Shown: piece by piece, positions 1-12,514 of the stretch
How the letters are laid out: every line of letters begins with the position of its first letter
Position numbering within the stretch: the stretch's first letter is position 1
Assembly (NCBI GenBank): GCA_034766995.1
Contig: CM068322.1
Span: forward strand, 1,128,589 to 1,192,588
Length of the DNA: 64,000 bases
Source of the DNA: Acanthacorydalis orientalis
Lineage: Eukaryota > Arthropoda > Insecta > Megaloptera > Corydalidae
Direction: 5' to 3'
Position numbers and translations under genes: made by a program
The notes under the pieces: model-generated
What the model was told of the DNA's origin: nothing
Database searches by the model: none
What the model saw: the letters and a program-made list of their open reading frames with translations, nothing else

Positions 1-300
1 TTGAGTGTAGACAAGTGTTCGTGTGTGTATAGAATTCGTTTCAGAAACTCTCCGTTGCTAACACTCAACGTAGAACCTAAATAACTTTCGGCGGTCGACA
101 ACCACCCGTTCCTGTTTTCATGGATGTTGCCAAACGTTTGATCCAGTGAAATAGTAGTGCCGCCTTTTTATGTGTTTGTTTAATTTGTTTCATTCACTCT
201 TACTAACCGTGCTCTCTTTACGAATGACGTTTGATAAGAGGCTTTCATTGAAAAAAAGTGGTTTTAACTGATTTTCTAACAGTTTTTAATCTCTTTTACG
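1..300. other. Less AT-rich edge segment, no recognised gene
   Basis: This stretch has a more balanced base composition than the following 6 kb, with several CG-containing words such as GGCGGTCGAC near 92-101. No long ORF runs through it and no domain is recognisable. It could be the end of a 5' UTR, a promoter or an exon of a gene mostly outside the window. That is an inference from composition only. Confidence 0.25.
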
Positions 301-330
301 CATACGTGCACATACATTTGTGTATGAATT

Positions 331-386
<56 letters not shown>

Positions 387-1405
387 TACAGACTTCATTG
401 GGTAAGAAGTGCACAAAAGAAATAAGTAAGTATTAAAAATGATTTTTAATCTAAAATGTATTCAATTTCACATATAACAAACAATAAGTATTTGTTCAAA
501 AAATCAACTACGCTTATAATTTTAAATAAATATGTTTGAATAATATTTTCCTTTTTTTAAAATTTTGAGCCAAAATGAAAAAATATTTTTAATTTAAATA
601 ATTAATATAAACATTACAAATACAATTATAAGGATATAAAAAACTAGAAAAATATTTTTAATATTGATTTATGTGATTTATGTAATCAATTTTTAATTAA
701 AATTATTTTTTGTTAATGTGGACTCTAAATTATATTAATTTTTGATAACTTTTTCAGATCAAAACATCATATTATTGATAACTGATCATTTTGATAATGG
801 ATTCAGTGCATTTCGATGACGATACTATCTTCCTCAGGACACTAATTCATAGAAGAAACTGTTTTAATATTGTATACTTATAATAGAATAGTCACAAGAA
901 GGACATACTTTTTTATGGTTTTATATACTTTAGCAATTTTTATTTTCGTATATACTTGGCAAAATGAACTCTAATTTGCGGACCACACACAAAATGTTTA
1001 CAAAGCATACGATCAAAGAGTTGAATATTTCAATTGAATTACAAATGTTAATTAAATAATTAATCTTAAATATGTACAATAAAAAAATAACACAAGTAGA
1101 CCGACAAAATTCAAAAAAAAATCATATGTAATTCACATATGAAATTTTTATTGTATATATAAGTATTTTTCAATTTAATTTTATTTTAATTAGTGAAGCG
1201 TATTCATGTCAAAATATATCTTTATATATTAAAATATTTTTAATACGTCTTCAGATCCGTCATTAAAACATGTTTTTATTAATATACAGTGACATCATAG
1301 TAATATCATTCATGATTTATTTTTCCACTAAAATAATTATCCAGAGATACCTGAAGATACCATAAAACTTGAAAATAGACCTAAATATAAAAATTAGTTT
1401 TATTC
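301..1405. other. AT-rich spacer with a (TA)n array
   Basis: A (TA)n tract lies at about 330-383. The rest is A/T-rich sequence with no ORF, TIR pair or recognisable coding relic. Confidence 0.5.
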
Positions 1406-2127
1406 TTAAGGAGGTATTCTATTTTTTCAGTTCGAAAAAATCGTTTTTTTTTAATTTTTGCATTTTCTAAAACTGCATGTTATGGAAAATACGTCTGTAA
1501 AAGGATTTTTCGAAATTCATAAAATTGACGAAGCTATAGAGCTATTATCCGTAGTAATATTATCTTGGTGAAATTGGTACGCAAAACTTTTAACGCGTTT
1601 TTCTCAAAGCAGTGTTTTTTTAATGTTATAACCGTGATATTTCAATTGTTACTTAACTAATCAAGCTGAAATTTTGTGTACAGATTTGACAGACATGTCG
1701 CTATAGCCTGTCAAAAATTATGTCAAAAAATATTTTTTCGTATTTTTATAACTCTTTAAAATGCTGAAAAAATGGTAAAAATCTCAATCATTATTTCAAA
1801 GTGACACCATTTTTTGAATATTCATTTCTTTCAGTTTTGGTATTAACTATAGCTAAACTCTTACTAATTTATAAAAATATTCTTTTTTTCTGGTTTACAT
1901 GAGCAGAACTTACGTAATCGCAGTTCCATGCAGCAACTTTTTTAATACGTGGGTGTCGCTCGACGAATGTAGCGCCATCATTTTTAAATATTTTACGTTG
2001 AAAAAATGTATAAATATTCTTGAAAAATAAATAAATACATATATAAAAAGATTAATAGTTCTTTATAAAAAATGTCGAAAAAGTCTAAAAATAGCACATG
2101 AAAATATAGAATATTCCTTTAAGGAGT
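1406..2127. mobile_element. Candidate MITE with diverged terminal inverted repeats
   Basis: The left end has CTTAAGGAGGTATTCTATTT from about 1407. The right end, read on the opposite strand from about 2127, gives CTCCTTAAAGGAATATTCTA followed by TATTTTC, so the two ends are imperfect inverted repeats of about 25 bp around a 720-bp non-coding interior. The interior is richer in words such as AACGCGTTT (about 1591) and TAGCGCCATC (about 1970) than the flanks. A diverged relative of the left half seems to occur at 46110-46480. No target duplication could be fixed, so the superfamily is unknown. Confidence 0.4.
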
Positions 2128-5001
2128 ACCCCCTTAGAATACCCCCCAAGGTCGACAGAAAAATTATATTTGGGTATTTAATTCGTATAAAATGACTTTT
2201 TAGTAACATGACACTGAAAATGTCTCTGAAAATAAAAAAATATTTTTAAAACTGATAAATATCAATTTTTATTTAATATATCAAATATTTCGATTTTCTG
2301 TAAGTCATATATTTGCAAAATAGACAAAAATTTAACAAATCTAGTTATTTCACAAGTATCCGCGGTTCTGTTAAGAGTAGAAACAATAAAATAACTATGT
2401 TAATATATGACATATCGTCAACAAATTTGCGACGATCGATCTCGCATACAAATTTGCGACTCCTGCTAACTCTTTGTAGTATACTTGTATCTTACGATTA
2501 ATGAGATATAATTTTTATCTGAACTGTTATTTTCTTTAGTTTGAGTATTTTTCGGAAGAAAAACGAATATTTTTATTACTATTTCGGAGTCTATAACGAC
2601 ATTAAAAACAAGACTTGAAAATACTTTTTTATACACAAATTAATAAAAATTAACTATAAACTGAAGAAAATGTTTTTTCTTTTATAGTTACGTTTCTTGT
2701 ATAGTTGTATTTGATGAAAATTATTTTTGAGAGCTTTGTGCAAATATACTTATATTTTACATTGATATATTAAACATGACAAGCACATACGATGACAATT
2801 TGAGAAAAATGAGTCTGTGTAGTAAAGGTTAAGATGTTTCGGATTATATGAAATGATCTTATAAAATAGAATTCATTTATAATAATCTCGATTATAGACA
2901 CATTCCGACTACACCATTATAAACTTGATGTTCAAAATGATTTATTATTTAATTATTTTTATCTCATAAAATGAATTATAAAAAATAAGATTACTTTATT
3001 TCATTTATAACTATAACATTTTTTTTATAAAAAAATAAATAAAAAATTTGAACAAGTTGGTAATTTGAACAAACACAATATTTTATGAATTCAATGTGAA
3101 AAAGATTGATCATTTTACACACAAACAAGCGTTAATATATATATTTATATATATATATATATATAAAGCACATATACTTCCGTTAAATATGAAGTGTTAC
3201 AGTGTTAAGATACACGTATATTTATCTAAAGTTATTTTTAGCAACTACGAAATATATACACTTTATTACTTATAATTATTAGTAACGTGTAGTGAATTTA
3301 TTTTAGAGAACGTATTTTAAGATAATATTCCTTAATAAAAAAAATCCTTATAATATGAAATTATTTATATAAAATTGAAACGAGTCTTACAAAAGTAAAA
3401 TTAAAGAATTTATTACTATTAATTCTTCAATACATGAAAAAGTATTTAATTTATATCATTTAAGAAAGATCTAAAAGTATCCTTAATAAAAAGTTCTTCA
3501 AAAGTTTTAAACATGAAGAACTAAACTTTTAATACGAATTACAAATTTACACACAATACATTTTAAAGTAAAATTGAAAATGAAAACTAAATCACAAAGC
3601 CGATCAATACATTATATGAACAGGTTCATAAAATTTAATGCGTTACTATATGTTGATTGTTATTTTTGTTTTGATAACATTTTATAAAAATAAAGAAAAC
3701 TAAAAATTCGTACTATTATCCTTATCACAATATAAATGTTTTTTTTTATTATTTTGTAACAGAAATTCTTGGTTAGAAATGAATACCTGACTTTAATATC
3801 AAATCGAGAGCAAAAAATTAACAAATAAAATATTTTAATATAGTATAACATTGCAAATTATCAGAAAATAAATAATATGCAAATATTTAAAACATGGTAC
3901 GGTTTATAAATATATTTTTATAGAAAAACCACTACTGAGTGCATAGTCTTTATAGTCCAAATATAGTCTGTGCCATTATACAATGGTTCTTTTTAAATAT
4001 AAATATTTACATATTTGGCTCACTATAAAATAAATCGCTCTGTATTCGTCAAAAAAAGTTAGATAATGATACATTTTTTTTTCATCTTTAATTATACTAT
4101 ATAAATTAGAGTAATATAAGAGTAATTGATGAGGTACAATCCCAGTTGTGCAAGGATGTTATAGAAATTTTTAAAAAAAGAATGGTTACTTGTAAGAAAG
4201 TACGCGGGAGTCAATTACGTAATATTATTCTTTATTAGTAAATGGTATACTCCCAACTATTATTTACAATAAAGAAACTTGAAATTTCAGCACAGAAATT
4301 TCAAGTGCAAATTTCTTCACACAAATTCTGTGTTTTAGTTCAAATTAAAAAATTGCGTCTTTATTGGAAACCCCTATATAATGTTCATAAAAACATATGA
4401 TATTTCTATTATAATTTAGTATTTTTAATAGTACTCTTATTCACTTCAAAGCCATCTGCATGAAAGTAAATATTTTTTAATATATTAACTGTATTATCGT
4501 TTTAAAATCAAAAAAAAATTAATTACAATTAGAATTAAAAATGACATTTAATTACTACTTATTCGAATCTTAATTAAATATTTTATATATAAAAGTTTTC
4601 TATGCTAATTGAAGTTAATATCTTCTATCATATTTTATTATAAATAAAATGGTAAGAAACAAACCATTTATTATTAATTATGTATCATATATATGTATTA
4701 CATGTATATTTAATGCAACAGACAGAGATACAAAAATCAGTTCAATTTCTTCAAACCATTTTTAATGCCAGTAACTTTTCAAATCAGCTCGTGGACGCAG
4801 AGAAATTTAATTTGTCAAATCGTTGACCCAATTCGCATACGAAGAGCAAATCAAATTGGATGTGATATTTAAATACAAGAAATATAACGCTGATCTATTT
4901 TTAGATCCATGTCAGATTTTTTTCAATATCGACTGTTAAAACTTTATGCCTTGAGTTCAGACTTTAAATTAAATAAATATATTTTTAATTATCTAAAACT
5001 T

Positions 5002-5063
<62 letters not shown>

Positions 5064-6469
5064 TATCACGAAAAGCTACACAACTATATACGAATGTACA
5101 TCTAAAAACACGTTTTAAATATTAAATAAATTTTCATTCTACTGTTATTATGTATTTTTGTTTACTGTTTTATCTATTGAAATATTTGAAAAGTAAAATT
5201 TCATTCAAGTTTTGTTTTATATACCATAAATATTTAAAATAATATGCATTATTATTTATTATTGAATTTAATAACATTAATCGTAAACTAATAAATAATA
5301 TTGATTCTGAAAAATTTAATTTAATTTTTAATATTTACAAAATAAATATGCATTTAATACATATAAGTACTTCAAGTAAGTTTAAAAAAAAGTTTTAATA
5401 TATGAAATTACACTGTGGCCACTAGTAATTTTATAAATCAATTGTTAATTATGTATTGATATTCTAGTATACAATACCATTTTTTAAACAAGGTAGCGGT
5501 TTTTATTAAATAGATCAATTAAAGTTTGTAATTTCTTTCCAAAAGTGTACTAATTTTATCGGTATATATTGCGATTAACAATATTGTATCAGGTTCAATT
5601 AGAAATTTTAGAATAGTTTTCTTCAATTTATTCATAAATGTTTACAGATAACTCTGATATTTATAGATAAGCAAAATACAATTAATAATATTGATATTTA
5701 TAAGAAAAGAACAATTTTACTTATACTGATAATAAAAGAAAAAAAGTTGTCAGAACGTATACACGATACGGTTAAGATGTTTTATTTCGATTATATCAGG
5801 AACAGGTAGATAAAATGGAAAATTCCGCCTTAAAGTCGACTTTTTACAAAATACTGACTAATATATTCATTCTTCGCACACACACTTTTTGTGATAAATA
5901 ATTACGTAAATGTTTATATTAAAACGCGTTACAATCAAATTAAAAAATAAATTCTAACATTAATTAGCTAAATATTCCAATTTTAGATACATTAAACAGC
6001 AGAAAATTTTGCATGAATTTATTCATATAAAAAAAATAACTTCAAAATTTCCGAACAAGCAATTAAGAGCAATAAATATATATTTTTACTACAATTCTAA
6101 CACATGTTGAATATATAAAAGTAAGAAAAATAAATAGTGGTAATATACACTGTTAATGTTATTGTCAATAATTAAGCATTCTTGTTTTATAAAACCTATT
6201 TTGAAAAGAAAATTCACTTTAGTTTACTTTTCAAAACAAATTTTAGTTGTTTTTTGAATACATATCTTTACCATGTGTTAATGATGAATAGTATTTGTAA
6301 AATAGATAAGGAAAAAGTAAATACTTTAATTAGAGTAGAAATAAGTTACAGTGATATTCTACAAAAACTCTAAAGATGTATCCTTGCCATATGTTATAAA
6401 TGATACATGTAAAGTAGATAATGACTTATAAAAAACATCGATTAATATGTTAGAAAGCAGGCGTACGTA
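2128..6469. other. AT-rich spacer without recognisable genes
   Basis: It holds (TA)n tracts at about 3133-3166 and 5006-5059, a small perfect hairpin at 4277-4306, and two copies of ACAAATTTGCGAC around 2420-2460. The short ORFs here, including a poly-Tyr/Ile one over the 5006 array, have no recognisable domain and look like chance. Confidence 0.5.
4277..4306. repeat. Small perfect inverted repeat
   Basis: ACTTGAAATTT at 4277-4287 is followed after 8 bases by its exact reverse complement AAATTTCAAGT at 4296-4306. It is short enough to be chance in AT-rich DNA. Confidence 0.4.
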
Positions 6470-6945
6470 GGCGTAAAAATAATTCTCTACCTTTAATCGA
6501 ATCAACCGTAACTCTGTTTTAAATTAAAATATTTTATCATCGTTTTAGAAGTTTGAAGTACCAATTTTAACATTTAAAAACACTATATATCTAGACAAAG
6601 CAGTTGGCATAACCTTACAAGACAATAATGAATAAAATGGAGTCCGAAAAACATCATATTAGGCATTGCATATTTTTCGCATTCTGTTGAAAAAAATGTT
6701 TGCGAAGCATGAAATGATTTGTTTAGGCTTGGAGGAAGGTGTCGTGACACATAAAACATGAAAAAAATGTTAATATAGTGGAAGAAGTGTGAAATTATAT
6801 TACGACTTCACGACACAAAGCAGCCATCTTTTTTTCAACAAGGGATTCGTCAGTTACCTGACTGATGGAGTTATACAAAATAAAGTGTGATATTTTGAGG
6901 ATTGAAATGTATTCCATTTTTCCATAAATGTCTATTCTCTTTCCC
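6470..6945 (+). mobile_element. Internally deleted mariner derivative, copy 1 of 2
   Basis: This segment is a diverged relative of 37680-38165 in the same orientation, with shared words such as ATTAGGCATT and GATTCGTCAGTTACC. An ATG at 6637-6639 opens a mariner-like N-terminus (MESEKHHIRHC, then after frameshifts EEGVVTHKT), which matches the start of the helix-turn-helix region of mariner transposases. About 200 bp later another frame gives FFQQGIRQLPD, the typical extreme C-terminus of mariner transposase. The whole D,D34D catalytic region between them is missing. Frameshifts and stops show that it is dead. No TIR pair could be fixed, so the ends are approximate. Confidence 0.6.
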
Positions 6946-6947
6946 TT

Positions 6948-7015
<68 letters not shown>
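6948..7015. repeat. Palindromic compound microsatellite (TC)n(TA)n(GA)n
   Basis: About 19 bases of TC repeat, 29 of TA repeat and 21 of AG repeat follow each other, so the whole block is self-complementary and could form a hairpin. Confidence 0.95.
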
Positions 7016-7590
7016 TATTTACAGATATATAGATAGATATTATTAAGGAAGTTTAATACAGTTTTAATATGTTAAATATTAACACAGATCGACAATTATT
7101 ATGCAGGGATACGATACTAGACACTTATATCAAACGCTTGCAAAGCTTATATTATTTATTTTCCCCAAAACACTAAATATACATGAATAAGAAAATATTA
7201 TAAAAATCAAATCCCGATTCAGTTATCATTCTAAAATCAATAATTTTATATCAAGAGATTTAAATTCCTTTTCAAATATTTTTAAAAATTATTAAATGTT
7301 TAAGTACTCAAATTCCTCTAAATATTTAAATATATAATTTTCGTATGGATAAATTAAAATTTTTATTAGTATTATAGCTGCAGAATGAAAATAATGTTAA
7401 AAATATTAAAAAGACATTTACGCATCGGATAAATTTTACGGTAGTGAGCACTGTTCAAAAAAATAAAATGAATTAATTAATGTATTTCTTTTATAACTAT
7501 TTTCCAATTTCCCTTTCACACCTTTTCTATTAAATAATTAGAGTTCAAGTTATTTGAACGACGATTAATTATTAAAAATCTATCTGTTTA
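7016..7590. other. AT-rich spacer, nothing recognised
   Basis: No ORF, TIR pair or coding relic was seen. Confidence 0.5.
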
Positions 7591-7602
7591 CCCCCCCCCC
7601 CC

Positions 7603-7633
<31 letters not shown>

Positions 7634-7637
7634 CACA
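7591..7637. repeat. Compound microsatellite poly-C, (TC)n, (TA)n
   Basis: A run of 13 C is followed by a short TC repeat and a TA repeat, ending directly at the left TIR of a mariner element. Confidence 0.95.
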
Positions 7638-8558
7638 CGAGGTCAGACAATTAAGTAATGCGACAAAATTCAAAAATCGAGTATATTTAAAAATTAAGGT
7701 ACATCGCTGCGATCCCCTTCAAAGTAGTCCCCTCCCGCATCTATACACTTATTCCAGCGAGTTTTCCAGTTTTCGTAACAATTCTGGAACACTTCTTGTG
7801 GGACCTCTCCGAGTACCCTCGTCACAGATTCTTGGATATCTTCAACGGAGTCAAAATGTCGACCTTTACGATTTTTTTCATATGGGGGAATAGGAAAAAG
7901 TCGCAGGGTGACATGTCCGGTGAATAGGGCGGCTGTGGTAACGTTGCGATGCCTTTAGACGCCAAAAACTGAGAGACACTGAACGCACTGTGACAGGGAG
8001 CATTGTCGTGATGCAGAACCCAAGTCTTCGCGATCTCTGGACGCATTCTGAGCACCCTTTTTCGTAATTTTTCGAGCACATTGCGGTAGAATACTTGATT
8101 TACGGTTTGTCCAGGTGGTACGAACTCTTTGTGAACCACCCCTTTGCTGTCGAAGAAGCAAATAAACATGGTTTTCACTTTGGACTTGCTCATTCTCGCC
8201 TTCTTTGGCCTTGGTGCTCCAGGGGACAGCCACTGTTGACTTTGTCGTTTAGTTTCGGGGTCATATTGAAAGAACCAACTTTCATCACCAGTAATAACTC
8301 GATCGAGAAGAGTAGGATCACTTTCAAATTTTATCGCGCACCGTTGCTTTAAATTTCTCTGTTCCATTTTCGTGACATGCACTACTCGCGCGTTGTTACA
8401 AAACACTAAACAGCTGGCGAAGAAATGATCGTACGAGGGTGGTCAAGGTCTCAATCGAGAGAGTAGGGATCTGCTATTACGGTGGCGGAGTTACAAGTTC
8501 GCAGTGTTACCACAGGCCGAGAAAAAAATCGGTCGCATTACTTAATTGTCTGACCTCG
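7638..8558 (-). mobile_element. Mariner element, family A copy 1
   Basis: The element is 921 bp and bounded by inverted repeats beginning CGAGGTCAGACAATTAAGT. The right flank is TA as expected for mariner. The left flank is CA, next to a (TA)n array. It is closely similar by eye to the elements at 18749-19607 and 41812-42732. Full-length mariners are about 1.3 kb, so this is an internal-deletion derivative; the missing part is the helix-turn-helix region of the transposase. It shares a 1-base deletion near the 3' end of the gene with the 41812 copy. Confidence 0.93.
7694..8367 (-). pseudogene. Mariner transposase, HTH deleted and frameshifted
   Basis: The reading starts with MEQRNLKQR at 8367, which resembles the first residues of a full mariner transposase. 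It then jumps after about 14 residues to the region before the first catalytic aspartate. The DNA-binding helix-turn-helix domains, roughly 100 residues, are absent. The catalytic triad is visible: D in ITGDESW, D in HHDNAPCH, and D in SPCDFF with 34 residues between the last two (D34D). A 1-base deletion in ATCGTAAAGG (ATCGTCAAAGG in the 18749 copy) shifts the frame after KKIVK and ends the ORF early at 7822. The ancestral C-terminus, ending SDVP, can still be read in another frame up to 7694. The product could not bind its TIRs alone. Confidence 0.88.
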
Positions 8559-9589
8559 TATATATAATAAGTTGTCTTAAGATACATTTGGCTTTCTAAC
8601 TATATTTTTTATCACTGATCAAAAATATTAGTGCATGTCTTTTTCAATATAGTGGAATTTAGGTTCAACAATGTTACAAAAAACTGTAATTTTATATTAA
8701 ATTTCTATTTTCCAAAAATATGTTACTTATTGTAAACAAACATTTAATATAACTGGAGATTTCATTTAGTCAACATTATAAATAATAAAAAATTGAAAAA
8801 CGTCTGAACTGAAACATGGAATCATCACAATACACATTCTTTTTTAAAAAATCACTACAATAACAGTTGTAACTAAAATTGGAAAAATATATATGTTAAA
8901 TATAAATATTTAAATTTATTATTTTTTCAAATATAGTTGCATTTTTGAGTTTCAAAAAAACATGTCAATTTTCAGTTTCAAAGCGGTTTTTTTTTAAAAA
9001 AAATAATATTTAAATTGAAATAGAACACATTTATATTATTTACATAACTATATATAACAATAATACAATGTTGTTTTAAATACAGTTTGGAAAAGTTACC
9101 CCTTAAACATTTACAATTGAGGAATTAAATAGAAATTTAAGTATTTTGAATCAAAACTGAAATGTTTTGAAACTGATGACTAGAATTTTGAACACAGTAA
9201 TAGTCTGAAAAGTAAAGAAATATAAAAGTAATTAAACTTCAATCAAGAAAGTATATTCGTCAATATCTATATCACTTCACCCTCTTTTATATATAGCGAT
9301 GTAGAATTAGTAATAAGTAGATTAATAATTTTTAAAAAATAGTTCTGTTTAGAAATTTTTTATTTAAACAAATACGTTCACAAACTATTATTTTGGAAAC
9401 ATAAAATCAATGTATACAAATAACATTTTATTAACGAAAAACATTTTTCTGGCAACGTTAAAAGGTTTCATTTTTATTACACTCTCCTTAAAAATAATTA
9501 AACGGACTGTGTAGATTGTCGCATTTTATCTTTGTGTGGAAACGCTGTACACGCTGTCAGTTGGTCCGAAAGGTTAATACAGTAAAAGT
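8559..9589. other. AT-rich spacer, nothing recognised
   Basis: No TIR pair, long ORF or coding relic was seen, apart from a slightly GC-richer stretch from about 9500 leading into the pogo-like end at 9590. Confidence 0.5.
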
Positions 9590-9770
9590 CTGTTATAACG
9601 CTGCTTGCTGTTACACGGATTCGGATATAACGCGAGGGAAACCACGTCTTTCAAGATAATATATGTGCATATCTTCTTTATACCGCAGGTATCATATAAT
9701 ACGGGTTTTGTACGTGTCACACGAATCCGCACGCTATAATATCATGCTTTTTCCGTACATGCTTTAAAAT
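9590..9770. mobile_element. Possible orphan end of a pogo/Tigger-like transposon
   Basis: After a TA at 9588-9589 the sequence reads CAGTAAAAGTCTGTTATAAC, resembling termini of pogo/Tigger-type DNA transposons, which start CAG next to a TA target. A related word (GGATATAACGCG) recurs near 9622. No matching inverted end was found downstream, so this is a one-ended fragment or a chance match. Confidence 0.35.
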
Positions 9771-10594
9771 TACTGTAATCGTATTTCATTCAGAATTTTT
9801 AATTTCTACTGCTCTTTATTTGATTATACTTTTTTTTAATTATTACACTTTTCATTCGAAATGCAACAAAATAAATATATTATATGGTTTGTTTTATGAA
9901 AAAAGCAATTTCATTTTCGTTACTAATATATCATTTTATAAAATTACTTAATTTTTATTTTTGTTTCAAATAATTAACTGTGTGCACAATAAAGTTAAAT
10001 GAGATGTTAAACATTTGTATGTGAACTAAACAGAAGGATATCAATATTGGCATATAATTTATTTTAAGAATTTAAGTAAACTGAGAATACATACGGGTAG
10101 CCTATTTTGTTCTCAAGAACCAAATTCTAAGATTACCGTGGAGTAAAACATTTTTTGTGTAAAAACATTCACCGCCTGCTGCCATTTTAATGGAATGAAT
10201 TTTACGTTCAAGAAATATCAAGTTATTTTTTTTTAAGGAAGATTTGGCTTGCAGTTTATTTTTGCTCATGCATTAATTCAATGAAACGGTAATTTTTATA
10301 TTAAAAAATAATGCGTATAAAAATATTAAATAATATTTATTATTTTAAACAAATATTTTTATTAAATCGTAATAAAAAATAAAAAAATGAAGATTAATTC
10401 CTACTGAATAACAGTGTACTCGTATGTCAAATTTTATGTTATATTATCTTAACTCAGCTATAATAACATTACAATTTAAATAAATATCAATAAAATTTTC
10501 ATTATGTGGGACATCTAAAAAGGTTTTACACAAGCTTACAGCTTGTAAAAGGTTTAGGATAATAAGTTAAAATAAAAAATATATAATAATAAAA
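9771..10594. other. AT-rich spacer, nothing recognised
   Basis: No coding relic or TIR pair was seen. Confidence 0.45.
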
Positions 10595-10925
10595 ATATAA
10601 AAACTTTTGAAATGATCTGAATCTTTTTCAACATAATCATCGCCATTGTAAAAACATTTCTCCCAACATGTAAGTTCCTTCATTTTGTTAGTAACAAAAA
10701 TTAATGTTTTCTCATCTTCCAATCCTTCATGGCAACTTTAAATTGGTCATCATGGAGAAAATGATTTTCTTTGAGATCAAGATTGAATGCTGAAAACAAA
10801 TGGAAGTTAGGTGCTGTTAAATGTGCGAAAGACAGGAAACAGTTCAACAGTTTTTGTTTACAAATGCGAAACTCTTTGTACAAAAATATTGTTAGTCGTT
10901 TATGCCAATATCTATCCAAAATTCC
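10595..10925 (-). pseudogene. Tc1/mariner transposase C-terminal relic
   Basis: On the minus strand the reading APNFHLFSAFNLDLKENHF resembles the region of mariner transposases just after the last catalytic aspartate (SPDFHLFgplk... in the family). After one or more frameshifts it continues as LTCWEKCFYNGDDYVEK, the conserved C-terminal rW-kC---GdYveK motif. The D,D catalytic part upstream is not visible, and there is no TIR. It is a decayed fragment, distinct in sequence from families A, B and M. Confidence 0.6.
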
Positions 10926-10989
10926 TAATTCATGGCTACAAGTTATAATTCTTGCAATTTGGTCTACTAGCCAATTTCAGAAGAATTAG

Positions 10990-11290
10990 AAGTTAAAAGA
11001 GTATTTATATTATAGAAAAAAATTGAGATCTGTAGTGTAAGTTCAATTACAATTTTTACAAGTATATACAGCGTAATATGAAAATATTTGAAACACATTT
11101 TCAAAATATGTTTTAAATTTTCTGGAATGATTTGATGATCTTTACATATTTTCAAATACATCTAATGTAAAGACAAGTCTTAATACAGAAATTTAAATAT
11201 GTACAAAATAGTATTTTTATGAAAGTCATAGTAAAAATAGTAAAACATCATTATTTTATTTTTTTTTGTTTATTACCTATATATGTAATA

Positions 11291-11343
<53 letters not shown>

Positions 11344-12237
11344 CTTACTTGTTAGGTAATACAAAATTGGAGCGGGTTATATATTCAAGCAATATATCAC
11401 AGAGAAAAAAATTATTTAACTTTTTTACTGTCAACTTTGTTTTTTTATGTTTGTCACAAACAGAAAACGTACGATATAACATATAGTTGGTAATTTAAAT
11501 TTATCGACAAATTATTAAATTACAATTATTTAATAATCGAGTTTACATAGAAAGATTTGATTAATATATTGATAAAATCAATCAGAAATAAAAAAAAAAT
11601 TCGAACCATTTACACGCCGTTTTTTTAAACAATACTAACAATTCATTTCTATAAATGAGAAAATCAGTACTTACGTTTTGATTTCCAAACGTTCGCCACA
11701 TATATAAAAAGAATGTGTAAAAACTTACCTGAAACAAAGACAATAAAATAAAATCATGTTAATATCTATTTTGATAATCTTATACGAGAGAAAATGTGGA
11801 AAAAAATGAATGAATTTATACCCGTTTAATTAAAAATGTAATTATCGTATAAACATTTAAAAATACTTAAACATATTAAAAACCACAATTATATGGAGTG
11901 AACAAAAAAAGTAATAAATAAAACCTGAAGTAAATCAACATGAACACAATATTCGATATCGTCAACTTTTATTCAAAAACGACAGATAAACATATAACTT
12001 AAAACAATTTAAACGAGATATTACAAATAATGCTCACTGACACGTAAAGTAACTGATGTTGATGCTCATATTTACCCTCCATGTCAGCGTGTCATAATCA
12101 CATCGTGATTTAGTCAATCGTACAAACGTTTCGCTGCATTTGCAGCGTAATTATTTTAAGGTCTGGTTGTACGTTCATCATTTAGCAAACTTAGATAGGA
12201 AGTTTAGTATTACATACACTGATACACACACATACAA

Positions 12238-12239
<2 letters not shown>
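10990..12239. other. AT-rich spacer with a long (TA)n tract
   Basis: A (TA)n tract occupies about 11290-11342. Nothing coding was recognised; the short ORFs lack any domain. Confidence 0.5.

Positions 12240-12291
<52 letters not shown>
12240..12291. repeat. (TA)n microsatellite
   Basis: An uninterrupted TA repeat of about 50 bases. Confidence 0.95.
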
Positions 12292-12294
<3 letters not shown>

Positions 12295-12514
12295 GGTTTC
12301 CACTAATTCAAGTTGATATTTGGGGTTTCAAGGCACGTTGATTCTCTAATTAACAACAGGATGGAAAATTAAAATATTTTTTAATAATGCACGTTTAATA
12401 CATGAATTTAACACGATTTCCGAAATATTCAATATTTTTATTTTGTAATTGAAAAAGACAACATTTATTAGGTTGGTAGAAAAATAATTGCGGTTTATGA
12501 TCTTAAAATTCATA

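Noticed and set aside
8095..8352. 85-codon ORF opposite the mariner transposase
   Set aside because: Shadow frame of the family A transposase; the same shadow recurs opposite the 41812 copy.
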